Shown here: positions 1 through 7,861 of the stretch, one piece after another
How positions within the stretch are numbered: the stretch's first letter is position 1
Layout of the letters: each line of letters starts with the position of its first letter
DNA from: VMCP01 sp964645755
GTDB taxonomy: Bacteria; Bacteroidota; Bacteroidia; NS11-12g; UBA955
Reading direction: 5' to 3'
Length of the DNA stretch: 32,085 bases
Assembly: GCA_964645755.1 (NCBI GenBank)
Contig: CAZYBT010000018.1
Coordinates: forward strand, 1-32,085
Made by a program: the position numbers and the translations under genes
Notes under the pieces: generated by a model
What the model saw: the letters and a program-made list of their open reading frames with translations, nothing else
What the model was told of the DNA's origin: nothing
Databases searched by the model: none

Positions 1-25
1 AACTTGTTTGGTTATTGTTGTTGTT

Positions 26-55
26 AGGCTGTTATTTTTATAACAGCCTTTTTTT
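26..55 (+). terminator. Intrinsic terminator of an upstream gene
   Basis: AGGCTGTTAT (26-35) and ATAACAGCCT (40-49) form a perfect 10-bp stem with a 4-nt T loop. A T-run on the plus strand follows at 50-55. The run lies only on the right side, so it should end a plus-strand transcript that enters from before the window. Confidence 0.85.
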
Positions 56-103
56 ATTCCTTTAAAACATTCCCCGCCCCAATTAATTCACAATTAAATA
101 CCC

Positions 104-111
104 TAATTTTG
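104..111 (+). promoter_or_regulatory. -7 box of the MMPL transporter gene
   Basis: TAATTTTG matches the Bacteroidota primary-sigma -7 consensus TAnnTTTG exactly and ends 10 nt before the ATG at 122. No clear -33 TTTG is visible at the expected spacing. The predicted 5' leader is only a few nucleotides. Confidence 0.55.
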
Positions 112-121
112 TACTCCAATT

Positions 122-2476
122 ATGTGGAATAAAATTGCCACCTTTATCCTGAAAAAACGCCTCTACTTTATTGTTGGTATCGTTCTTTTCACCGCCTTAA
201 TGGGCTATTTTGGCTCAAAAGTGCAACTCGAATACAACATGCAAAAACTCGTCCCAAAAGACGATCCTGATTTTATTGCCTACGAGAAATTTAAGCAGAC
301 TTTTGGAGAGGATGGCAACCGCCTTGTTGCTTCCCTCGAAACAAAAAAACTCTTTTCATTAAATTTTTATAATGACTTTCAAGCCCTTTGCGATACTCTT
401 GCTGCTCAAAAAGGGGTTAATTCAGTGCTATCCCCAGTAAAATTATACCGCTTTGAACTTGATTCTTCCGACATGCTGCGGCTCAAAAAGTTTGCGCCAA
501 CCCGCGTGCCGAATCAGCTAGTACTGGATTCTCTTGAACAGGAATTTTTACAAATGAAGTTTTTTGAGGGACTCCTTTATAACCCTGAAACAAAAGTATC
601 ACTTGTGCTGATTAGCTTAAACGACAGTATTTTAAATTCAAAAGACAGAACACCGCTGATACATCACCTTGAAGAATTGCTCATTAAATTCGGTGAGAAA
701 CATCATACAGAACCGCATTTGAGCGGTCTGCCATTTGTGCGTTACAAAAATGCAACCACAGTACGCGATGAAATAGTTCTCTTTACACTTGTTGCTTTTG
801 CTGTAACAGCGTTGCTCATTCTGTTGCTTTTTAGAAGTTTAAGCACATTGGTCGTCTCGCTTATTTTTATCGCAATTGGCGTGATAACCATGATGGGGGT
901 ATCTGGAATACTTGGATTTAAGTTGAACCTATTAACCGGAACTTTGCCTCCTTTACTTGTAGTTGTTGGTGTACAAAATACCATTTACCTCATCAATCAG
1001 TATCATGATGAATACCGCAAACACAAGAAAAAAGCGCAAGCATTAACCCGTATCATCTCAAGAATTGGTGTTGCTACATTCTTAATTAATTTCACCACAG
1101 CTGTAGGTTTTGGTACTTTCTATTTCACAAAAACTCAAATTCTAGAGCAATTTGGGTTGGTAGCATTTATCACCATCAACATTATTTTTGTGATCAGTAT
1201 TGTGGGTATCCCCGTGCTTTATTCCTATTTGCCAACACCTACAGACAAGCAAACTGCGCATTTAGAGAATAAAAATGTGTTGAAGTTTTTAAATTGGGTC
1301 AAACAAATCACATTTCAAAGAAAGAGAAGAATTTACTTTTGGTTTATTTTAGTCAGTGCACTTAGCACCGTGTTCATTTTCAGACTAAAACCACTTGCCT
1401 TCATGGTAGATGATATTCCTCACGAATCCAAAATTTACAAAGACTTAGAATTTTTACAAAATAATTTTAAAGGCGTTATGCCTTATGAAATTGTGATTAC
1501 GTCTTATGAGGAAGGCGGTGTAACATCAGCAGAAATGTTGAATAAAGGTAGAACTTTACAAAAAGCACTGAAACAATTTTCCGAATTATCTAAACCAATG
1601 TCGCTTGTTGAAGTAGTCTCTGCTGCCAATCAGGCCAACAATGGAAATGATCCAAGGTTTTATAGAGTGCCTAAATCAACAGATCTTGCCGAGTTAGCAT
1701 CGAAATTACCATCAGCAGAACCCGGCAAACCAAATTTATTGAAGGGCTTGGTAGATTCAACATACTCCCAAATGCGCATCAGCTATCAAATGAAAGATGT
1801 TGGATCAATCCGAATGGATTCAATAAACAAACAAGTGAATCAAATTGTTGCCGATATTTATCCCGGTGATCAATATAAGGTTCAAATCACCGGCACCACT
1901 GCCATATTCTTGAAAGGAAATTCTTATTTGTTTGATAGCCTCTTGTCTGCAACATTTTGGTCTCTTTTGCTCATTTCATTAACAATGGGATTTTTATTTC
2001 CATCGATTCGAATGATTATTATAGCCATCATTCCGAACATCATTCCGCTGATGATCACTGCCGGAACAATGGGGTATTTTAACATCCCTCTAAAACCAAG
2101 TACCATTTTGGTCTTTAGCATTGCTTTCGGAATTACAGTTGACGCTACAATTCATTTTGTATCTACTTTTAGGCGAGAAGTTATCAAACATAACAAAGCT
2201 ATTCGGATAGCCCTAACCGACACCATTGATGAAGTAGGTTTGAGTATGATTTATACCATGTTGGCAATATGTTCGGGATTCTTAATCTTCACATTTTCAG
2301 AATTTCAAGGCACCGCCGCACTTGGTTGGCTCACTGGTTTAACCATCATTACGGGAATGGCCGCGAATTTATTTTTATTGCCTGCTCTGATTCTAACTTT
2401 TGAGAAATTTATCAATCCTAAGGTAGAGTTGAAAGAAGTAGTCATGGAATTACCCGACGATGAAGAATCAGAATAA
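122..2476 (+). CDS. MMPL/RND-family transporter (putative lipid or hydrophobic-solute exporter)
   Basis: This 784-residue inner-membrane protein has the RND/MMPL layout: one N-terminal membrane helix (about residues 13-32), a periplasmic domain to about 210, and a sterol-sensing-like helix bundle (about 215-385). A second helix near 405-425, a second periplasmic loop and a final helix bundle (about 640-770) follow. The bundle motifs GVQNTIYLINQY and FGITVDATIHF correspond to conserved parts of the two half-transporters. Family members move lipids, sterol-like molecules or pigments with proton-motive force; the substrate here cannot be read from sequence. No membrane-fusion protein or outer-membrane channel gene is adjacent. 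It has its own -7 box and converges on the LuxE-like gene with a 2-bp gap. Confidence 0.85.
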   Translation: MWNKIATFILKKRLYFIVGIVLFTALMGYFGSKVQLEYNMQKLVPKDDPDFIAYEKFKQTFGEDGNRLVASLETKKLFSLNFYNDFQALCDTLAAQKGVNSVLSPVKLYRFELDSSDMLRLKKFAPTRVPNQLVLDSLEQEFLQMKFFEGLLYNPETKVSLVLISLNDSILNSKDRTPLIHHLEELLIKFGEKHHTEPHLSGLPFVRYKNATTVRDEIVLFTLVAFAVTALLILLLFRSLSTLVVSLIFIAIGVITMMGVSGILGFKLNLLTGTLPPLLVVVGVQNTIYLINQYHDEYRKHKKKAQALTRIISRIGVATFLINFTTAVGFGTFYFTKTQILEQFGLVAFITINIIFVISIVGIPVLYSYLPTPTDKQTAHLENKNVLKFLNWVKQITFQRKRRIYFWFILVSALSTVFIFRLKPLAFMVDDIPHESKIYKDLEFLQNNFKGVMPYEIVITSYEEGGVTSAEMLNKGRTLQKALKQFSELSKPMSLVEVVSAANQANNGNDPRFYRVPKSTDLAELASKLPSAEPGKPNLLKGLVDSTYSQMRISYQMKDVGSIRMDSINKQVNQIVADIYPGDQYKVQITGTTAIFLKGNSYLFDSLLSATFWSLLLISLTMGFLFPSIRMIIIAIIPNIIPLMITAGTMGYFNIPLKPSTILVFSIAFGITVDATIHFVSTFRREVIKHNKAIRIALTDTIDEVGLSMIYTMLAICSGFLIFTFSEFQGTAALGWLTGLTIITGMAANLFLLPALILTFEKFINPKVELKEVVMELPDDEESE

Positions 2477-2478
2477 CT

Positions 2479-3483
2479 TTATAACGCCAGTTGACTGCAG
2501 CCTCTGACGTCTGAAAAATCCAATCTTCCCATGATTTCAAATGAACCATCGGAATGAACTTTTCCCAAATCATCCGTGGCTATAAAGCTGCAACTGTAAA
2601 TATTTGCTAGGTCAATGATACAAACCCGCCCCGTTTTTCCGATGGGTAAAAACACACCTGGATCACTCGCATCTTGAATGAGAATTTTCATCCATGGCGG
2701 ACAAACGAATCTGCCATTTCCAGCAGAATATGCCTGGCTCAGCAATTCGGTCATTCCGTATTCACTGTGGATGTTCTCAACGCTGTATGCATTGCACAGT
2801 AATTGGTGTAACTCGTTTCTGGTTAATTCTTTCCCTCGGCCTTTCATCCCTCCAGTTTCCATAATAATGCAATTTTCGAAAGATGTATTTTTTGCAATTT
2901 CCGCAAAATCGATGAGGGCAAATGTGACCCCAAGAAGGATGATTTTTTCTTTTTTTTCGAGGGACAATCGAATGTCGTGCAACAATTGTTCGTGATTGTA
3001 TAAATAAAAGTCGCCGCCCAAAGGACTGTTTTGAATGAAGTAATTTGCCATATAAACCAGACTCGAACCATTTCTTTCTAGATAGTTTGGCAAGAGCGCA
3101 AAGAACCTGAAGTTGTGAAATGAACCGTAAAAATGTCGAAAGCTTTCAATAAATGAGTGTTCGTATAATTTCAGGTTATGAACATGGTGTGAAGAGATGC
3201 CTTGTCCGCTCGTGGTGCTCGAGGTAAAAACTTGTTCAATGTTTTCTGTGGCGGTTACCCGATGATTTTTGAACGCCGAAATGGGCAAAAATGGAAAATC
3301 AACGATATTCTCAATGGGTTTATCGACCTTCTGAGTAAGATTGATCCAATTTTGGTATATTCGATTTTGGGTACTTTGAAATAAATATATTTCTTTGCAC
3401 AAATCAAAAAAATCTAACTCATTGGCAATTTTGAAAATACCATTCTCTATTAAGTTGATGTTATTTTTTGTGATTGGAATCAT
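2479..3483 (-). CDS. LuxE-family acyl-protein synthetase-like protein
   Basis: This 334-residue protein belongs to the adenylate-forming LuxE/acyl-protein synthetase family. It shows a TSSTTSGQG segment resembling the TSGTTG nucleotide loop, METGGMKGRGKE, HSEYGMTELLSQAY and a C-terminal GRLDFSDVRGC. LuxE in luminous bacteria activates fatty acids and transfers them through a cysteine. No luxCDAB genes are present, and in Bacteroidota the physiological role of this family is unknown to me. The reading frame extends 47 codons further upstream, but that part is antisense to a lipoprotein gene and lacks family sequence. The ATG at 3483 is preferred because a perfect -7 box (3502-3509, minus) lies 18 nt upstream and the length then suits the family. 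Confidence 0.75.
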   Translation of the reverse strand: MIPITKNNINLIENGIFKIANELDFFDLCKEIYLFQSTQNRIYQNWINLTQKVDKPIENIVDFPFLPISAFKNHRVTATENIEQVFTSSTTSGQGISSHHVHNLKLYEHSFIESFRHFYGSFHNFRFFALLPNYLERNGSSLVYMANYFIQNSPLGGDFYLYNHEQLLHDIRLSLEKKEKIILLGVTFALIDFAEIAKNTSFENCIIMETGGMKGRGKELTRNELHQLLCNAYSVENIHSEYGMTELLSQAYSAGNGRFVCPPWMKILIQDASDPGVFLPIGKTGRVCIIDLANIYSCSFIATDDLGKVHSDGSFEIMGRLDFSDVRGCSQLAL

Positions 3484-3961
3484 GGCTGCATGTACCGACA
3501 ACAAAAATACAACATCTATTGTTCCCGAAATAGGAATCAAGGGAGAATATTTATTCAACAGCGGATATGGATATGACAGTTTTGTTTGGATAGACATCGA
3601 ATTTAAAGATGGTGATGGCGACATTGGCTTAAGTGCCTCGGATACTTTTGGTGATTTTGCTTACGGGAAACCCAATTTTTACAACTTAAAGTGTTGGTTT
3701 TGGGCGAAAAAACAAGGTAGATGGGTAAAAGTGATGAATCCTTTGATTCCCAATGATACATTAAATTTACATGAACGAATTGATAACTTAACGCCCAAAG
3801 GTGAACAAAAGGGAATCTCCGGATTGTTTAACTTTAGAATCAGCGCAAGGCCATTTAGTTACCGAGCCGATACCGTAAAGTATCAATTTCAACTTGTTGA
3901 TAGGGCGTTGCACAGTAGCAATATTGTAGAAACGAAAATATTCATCCTAAAACATCCCTAA
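3431..3961 (+). CDS. Putative lipoprotein of unknown function
   Basis: I do not recognise a named family. The frame is open from a TTG at 3395. A TTG at 3431 gives a good lipoprotein signal: MKIPFSIK, a hydrophobic stretch, and the lipobox IMAAC with the acylated Cys about 21 residues in. The only nearby ATG (3458) would leave a signal with no basic residue, so a TTG start is inferred. The mature part has an acidic turn, KDGDGDIGLSASD, that recurs in small Bacteroidota lipoproteins and may bind metal. A beta-rich tail follows, with no cysteines after the start of the mature protein other than one near the middle. Its 5' end overlaps the divergent LuxE-like gene by 53 bp. The OmpH pair lies downstream. 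Confidence 0.6.
   Translation: MKIPFSIKLMLFFVIGIMAACTDNKNTTSIVPEIGIKGEYLFNSGYGYDSFVWIDIEFKDGDGDIGLSASDTFGDFAYGKPNFYNLKCWFWAKKQGRWVKVMNPLIPNDTLNLHERIDNLTPKGEQKGISGLFNFRISARPFSYRADTVKYQFQLVDRALHSSNIVETKIFILKHP
3502..3509 (-). promoter_or_regulatory. -7 box of the LuxE-like gene, inside the divergent lipoprotein gene
   Basis: On the minus strand TATTTTTG is an exact TAnnTTTG match, ending 18 nt before the ATG at 3483. It sits inside the coding region of the plus-strand lipoprotein. No strong -33 element was found. Confidence 0.45.
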
Positions 3962-4007
3962 TAATCAATAATATTCGATAATTTCGCAACAATATTTTGT
4001 TTGGCAT

Positions 4008-4015
4008 AACGTTTG
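4008..4015 (+). promoter_or_regulatory. Possible -7 box of the ompH pair
   Basis: AACGTTTG differs at one position from TAnnTTTG and lies 8 nt before the ATG at 4024. Another one-mismatch match, TAATTTCG, is at 3979-3986. Either could drive the two chaperone genes; neither has a clear -33 box. Confidence 0.3.
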
Positions 4016-4023
4016 TAAAAGCA

Positions 4024-4596
4024 ATGATAAGAATGAAACAATATTTGGTGTGTTTGATGTGCATGATTGCGCTGCCTTTGTTTTCGCAGGGTCGTATGTC
4101 GTTTGCATATGTAGATTCGGATTATATTTTGGGTAGAATGCCTGAGTATAAGTCGGCGCAAACACAATTAGAAGATTTTGCAACCAAGTGGGAGGCAGAA
4201 GCGCAGAAGATGCAAAATCAGCTGTCTCAAATGGAAAAAGATTACCAGGCTGAGGAAATTTTATTGACATCGGATCAAAAAAAGCAGAAAAAAGACGCAA
4301 TTGGTTTACAAGAGTCAGAGCTTGTAAAATACCGTGAGGATAAATTTGGATCGAGTGGTGCATTATTTAAAAAGAGGGAAGAATTGATTAAGCCCATACA
4401 AGACAAATTGTTCGAAGCGGTTCAATCAGTGGCCAAGAAAGAAGCGCTTGATTTTATTTTCGATAAAGCAAGTGGCGTTCAAATGCTCTATGCAAATCCA
4501 AAATTCGACAAAACGTTTGAAGTTATGGAGGAATTATCCATACCTTTGAATGAAACAGAAACAAACCCTAAATCTAAAAACAACGAAAAAAAATAA
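4024..4596 (+). CDS. OmpH/Skp-family periplasmic chaperone (first copy)
   Basis: This is an OmpH/Skp-like protein of about 190 residues. It has a cleavable signal (MKQYLVCLMCMIALPLFSQG), the family opening FAYVDSDYILGRMPEYK, and a long glutamine- and lysine-rich coiled coil (roughly residues 45-130) that forms the Skp tentacles. It ends with the FIFDKASGVQMLYANP core strands and a charged Asn/Lys-rich tail. Skp trimers hold unfolded outer-membrane proteins in the periplasm on the way to the BAM complex. The frame is open from a TTG at 3997, but ATG at 4024 or 4033 gives the natural signal peptide. It is followed after 12 bp by a paralogue, so the two are probably co-transcribed. Confidence 0.85.
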   Translation: MIRMKQYLVCLMCMIALPLFSQGRMSFAYVDSDYILGRMPEYKSAQTQLEDFATKWEAEAQKMQNQLSQMEKDYQAEEILLTSDQKKQKKDAIGLQESELVKYREDKFGSSGALFKKREELIKPIQDKLFEAVQSVAKKEALDFIFDKASGVQMLYANPKFDKTFEVMEELSIPLNETETNPKSKNNEKK

Positions 4597-4608
4597 ATAA
4601 TATATACA

Positions 4609-5121
4609 ATGAAAAAAATTCTAGTTCTATCAACTTTCATGTTTTTCTTGGCTTGTGGCGCATTTGCTCAAGCTCAAAAAATTGCTTTTGTTAACACTCA
4701 AATCATTATCGACACTTTGCCAGCCAAAGACAGTGCTGAAAAGAAATTGGCGGCTTTCGCAAAGCAATACGACGAGAGAATCAACGATTTGAAATCTGAG
4801 ATTCAATCAAAGCAAAAAGAATACGAAGTAAAAGTTAAAGGTGGTGCAACTCAAGCTCAGTTAGAGTTGATTCAAAAAAGCTATGATCGTTTGGTTCAAG
4901 AATACCAAGAAACCGAGCAAGCAGGAAATGCAGATATGCAATCTCAAAGAGCTCAATTGTTGAAACCTATTGTAGACGATATCAAAAAAGCAATTGCCGT
5001 TGTTGCTGCTGCCAAAGGATATACTACTGTAATGGAAAATGCGGGTATCGTGCTTTATTCTGCAAACAATAACGACGACATCACAAACGCTGTTATCAAA
5101 CAAATGTTAAGCAAAAAATAA
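4609..5121 (+). CDS. OmpH/Skp-family periplasmic chaperone (second copy)
   Basis: This 170-residue paralogue of the preceding gene has a signal peptide ending in GAFAQAQK. It then shows IAFVNTQIIIDTLPAKDSAEK, a coiled-coil middle (about residues 45-115), and the closing GYTTVMENAGIVLYSANN that matches the Skp core. It lacks the charged C-terminal tail of the first copy and is more regular in composition. It is the last gene of its transcript, with a strong terminator 16 bp after the stop. Paired OmpH genes are common in Bacteroidota, where they usually follow bamA and precede murI. Here murI follows, but bamA is not upstream. Confidence 0.88.
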   Translation: MKKILVLSTFMFFLACGAFAQAQKIAFVNTQIIIDTLPAKDSAEKKLAAFAKQYDERINDLKSEIQSKQKEYEVKVKGGATQAQLELIQKSYDRLVQEYQETEQAGNADMQSQRAQLLKPIVDDIKKAIAVVAAAKGYTTVMENAGIVLYSANNNDDITNAVIKQMLSKK

Positions 5122-5137
5122 GTCAATCTGATACTTT

Positions 5138-5164
5138 AAAAAAGCCACCCTCGGTGGCTTTTTT
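5138..5164 (+). terminator. Intrinsic terminator after the ompH pair
   Basis: GCCACC (5144-5149) and GGTGGC (5153-5158) pair around a 3-nt loop. The stem is flanked by an A-run on the left and a T-run (5159-5164) on the right, so it can work in both directions, but it is placed to end the ompH transcript. Confidence 0.88.
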
Positions 5165-5168
5165 GCTT

Positions 5169-5176
5169 TATATTCG
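5169..5176 (+). promoter_or_regulatory. Probable -7 box of murI
   Basis: TATATTCG differs from TAnnTTTG at one base and lies 6 nt before the murI ATG, directly after the ompH terminator, where a new promoter is needed. Confidence 0.4.
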
Positions 5177-5182
5177 TACCCA

Positions 5183-6010
5183 ATGTCCAAAATTGGTGTC
5201 TTTGATTCGGGTTATGGCGGATTAACTATCCTAAAATCGTTGGTGCAAGCACTTCCATCCATGCACTTCGTATATCTCGGCGACAATGCAAGAGCTCCAT
5301 ATGGTGATCGTTCTTTCGAAACCGTTTATCAATACACACTCGATTGCGTAAATTGGCTCTTCGATCATGATTGCGATTTGGTGATTCTTGCGTGTAACAC
5401 CGCATCAGCCAAAGCATTAAGGCAAATTCAGCAGGTAGATTTGCCACAAAGAAACGACCACAAAAGGGTTTTAGGCGTCATTCGACCAACAACAGAGTCT
5501 ATCGGCGAATTTACCCAATCTAAACACATTGGAATTTTAGGTACTCAAGGCACGATAAAATCTGAATCTTACAAAATTGAAATTGCTAAGTTTTTTCCAA
5601 ATATCACTGTCATACAACATGCTTGTCCTATTTGGGTCCATTTGGTAGAAAATGATCTAATTGGTTTACCAGGTACCGATTATTTTGTGAATTACCACAT
5701 CCAACAACTGTTATCCTCAGATCATCAAATTGACACCATCGTTTTAGCTTGTACACATTATCCATTGCTGATGGATTCAATTTTAAAAGTAGTTCCAGAT
5801 AAAGTAAAAGTATTGTCTCAAGGGGATTTAGTTGCTTCAAAATTAGTCGATTACCTGAACCGACATCCTGAGTTCAACCATCATTTACTCAGAGATGGTC
5901 ATTGTGAGTTTTATACCACGGATCAATTCAATGACTTTGATGCCCAAGCCGGAAAGTTTTTTGGCAACCCCATTTTAGCAAAAAGGGTTCAAATCCCTCA
6001 AAAAAATTGA
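5183..6010 (+). CDS. murI: Glutamate racemase
   Basis: This enzyme converts L-glutamate to D-glutamate for peptidoglycan in the cytoplasm. The 275-residue length is typical. The opening IGVFDSGYGGLTILK carries Asp8 and Ser9. The two catalytic cysteines are visible as Cys71 in LACNTASAKA and Cys190 in LACTHYPLL, the latter followed by the conserved His192. The YLGDNARAPYG substrate loop is at 31-41. It has a probable -7 box 6 nt upstream and sits behind the ompH terminator, so it should be expressed independently of the chaperones. uvrC follows after 33 bp with its own -7 box. Confidence 0.96.
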   Translation: MSKIGVFDSGYGGLTILKSLVQALPSMHFVYLGDNARAPYGDRSFETVYQYTLDCVNWLFDHDCDLVILACNTASAKALRQIQQVDLPQRNDHKRVLGVIRPTTESIGEFTQSKHIGILGTQGTIKSESYKIEIAKFFPNITVIQHACPIWVHLVENDLIGLPGTDYFVNYHIQQLLSSDHQIDTIVLACTHYPLLMDSILKVVPDKVKVLSQGDLVASKLVDYLNRHPEFNHHLLRDGHCEFYTTDQFNDFDAQAGKFFGNPILAKRVQIPQKN

Positions 6011-6031
6011 TCATTCATTTTCATTTCGTCG

Positions 6032-6039
6032 TAATTTTG
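6032..6039 (+). promoter_or_regulatory. -7 box immediately before the uvrC GTG
   Basis: TAATTTTG is an exact TAnnTTTG match only 4 nt before the GTG at 6044. A TTG at 6007-6009 is 22 nt upstream of the box. If used, transcription would begin at or beside the start codon, giving a leaderless mRNA. Confidence 0.5.
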
Positions 6040-6043
6040 AAGT

Positions 6044-7861
6044 GTGACAGCTCCAGCTTCCCTCAAACCCATTATTAGTTCACTTCCAGAAAAACCGGGA
6101 GTGTATAAATATTTCGATAAAGAGGGGGAAATTATTTATGTTGGTAAAGCCAAGAGCCTCAAAAAGAGAGTCTCTAGTTATTTTACTAAAAATCATCACG
6201 ACAGCTTTAAAACGGCTCTGCTAGTCTCCAAAATTAACCACATTGAATTTACAATTGTGGATACCGAAATGGATGCGTTATTGCTTGAAAATAGCTTAAT
6301 TAAAGAATTTCAGCCCAAATATAACATCAATCTAAAGGACGATAAAAGTTATCCGTATATTAAAATTTCCAAAGAAAGATTTCCAAAAGTTTTTGCCATG
6401 TTTAATCCTGTTAAAGATGGTTCTGAATATTTTGGTCCCTATCCAAATAAGAAAATCATGTATACCGTTCTGGATTTGATCAAAAAATTATATCCAGTTC
6501 GTAGTTGTAACTTAAATCTTTCGCCTGCCAATATTGCTTCTTTTAAATTCAAAATTTGTCTAGAATATCAAATAGGGAATTGTAAAGGTCCTTGCGAAGC
6601 TTATCAAACTGAAGATGAATATAATGAGGGAATTCGCCAAATAAGGCATATTCTCAAAGGTAATTTACATGAAGTGAAAGAGCATCTGAAAATGCTGATG
6701 TTAGATGCTTCCCGGAAATTAGCCTTCGAAGAAGCTCAGCAATTTAAAGATAAACTCGATTCATTGGTGAATTATCAACATAGAAGTACCATTGTGAGTC
6801 CCGTTCTTGGCGACCTTGAAGTTTACTCCATTAGCAGTACCGATAAAATTAGTTTTGTCAATTTTTTACGTGTAACTCAAGGCATGATTGTGATTTCACG
6901 AAACGTTGAAATTCGCAAAAAAATGCATGAGTCAGACGAAGAAGTTCTGGTGCATGTAATGGGAGAAATGCGCAATCATTACGGTGACGACGTTAAGGAA
7001 GTTGTTTTACCTTTTCAATTGGATTGGCCCGATAAACAAATTGAAATTACCATACCAAAAGGTGGCGATAAAAAGAAATTGATAGATTTGAGTATGAAAA
7101 ATGCAATGCTTTACAAACAGGAAAAGTTGTTGCAGTACGAAAAATTGAATCCGTCGGTGCGCATCGACAGACTGATGGAGCAAATGAAAAACGATTTGCG
7201 CTTGTTGGAATTTCCGCGACATATTGAGTGTTTTGACAATAGTAATTTCCAAGGGGCTTACCCGGTAAGTGCATGTGTGGTTTTTAAAGATGGAAAACCT
7301 TCAAAATCAGATTACCGACATTTTAATGTCAAAACTGTTGAAGGCCCCAATGATTTTGACACAATGAAGGAGGTGATAACCAGGCGTTACAGCCGATTGG
7401 TAGATGAAAATTTACCGCTTCCCCAGCTCATTGTTGTTGATGGTGGGAAGGGACAATTGAGTTCTGCAGTTGAGGCCCTGAAAGCCATTGGGGTATATGG
7501 TAAGTTAGCCATTGTGGGTATTGCAAAAAGATTAGAAGAAATTTATTATCCTGAAGATCCTCTTCCATTATATATAGATAAAAAATCGGAAACGTTGAAA
7601 GTCATCCAACATATGCGTGATGAAGCCCATCGTTTCGGAATTACCCATCATCGGTCTCGCAGAGATAAAGGTACTTTGAAAACAAGCTTGACCGATATTC
7701 CGGGGATAGGACCAGAAAAGGCCAAACAACTATTGAAAGAATTTAAAAGTATTACCAGAATCAAAGACGCTTCTGTTGAAACCCTTACTCCAGTAATTGG
7801 GAAGGCTAAGGCAGAACTCGTTTACCAGTTTTATCACCCATTAAACAATCATGCTGAATAA
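6044..7861 (+). CDS. uvrC: Excinuclease ABC subunit C
   Basis: UvrC makes the 3' and 5' incisions in nucleotide-excision repair with UvrA and UvrB. The 605-residue protein is full length. The N-terminal GIY-YIG nuclease shows GVYKYF at 19-24 and IYVGKAKSLKKR at 31-42. Four cysteines (155, 172, 180, 184) are arranged as in UvrC proteins that bind an Fe-S cluster. The UVR motif is near 225-240, the RNase H-like nuclease carries CFDNSNFQGAYPV and VVDGGKGQ, and the C terminus has helix-hairpin-helix motifs (DIPGIGPEKAKQLL). The start is GTG, because no ATG precedes the GIY-YIG domain and a -7 box sits directly upstream. The 3' end overlaps pabB by 11 bp. Confidence 0.96.
   Translation: MTAPASLKPIISSLPEKPGVYKYFDKEGEIIYVGKAKSLKKRVSSYFTKNHHDSFKTALLVSKINHIEFTIVDTEMDALLLENSLIKEFQPKYNINLKDDKSYPYIKISKERFPKVFAMFNPVKDGSEYFGPYPNKKIMYTVLDLIKKLYPVRSCNLNLSPANIASFKFKICLEYQIGNCKGPCEAYQTEDEYNEGIRQIRHILKGNLHEVKEHLKMLMLDASRKLAFEEAQQFKDKLDSLVNYQHRSTIVSPVLGDLEVYSISSTDKISFVNFLRVTQGMIVISRNVEIRKKMHESDEEVLVHVMGEMRNHYGDDVKEVVLPFQLDWPDKQIEITIPKGGDKKKLIDLSMKNAMLYKQEKLLQYEKLNPSVRIDRLMEQMKNDLRLLEFPRHIECFDNSNFQGAYPVSACVVFKDGKPSKSDYRHFNVKTVEGPNDFDTMKEVITRRYSRLVDENLPLPQLIVVDGGKGQLSSAVEALKAIGVYGKLAIVGIAKRLEEIYYPEDPLPLYIDKKSETLKVIQHMRDEAHRFGITHHRSRRDKGTLKTSLTDIPGIGPEKAKQLLKEFKSITRIKDASVETLTPVIGKAKAELVYQFYHPLNNHAE

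Noticed and set aside
3395..3430. Upstream extension of the lipoprotein frame to a TTG at 3395
   Set aside because: The added residues would sit before the signal peptide, and a TTG at 3431 already gives a proper lipoprotein signal.
3484..3624. N-terminal extension of the LuxE-like frame to 3624
   Set aside because: The extra 47 residues are antisense to the lipoprotein, do not resemble the family, and lie upstream of the -7 box at 3502-3509.
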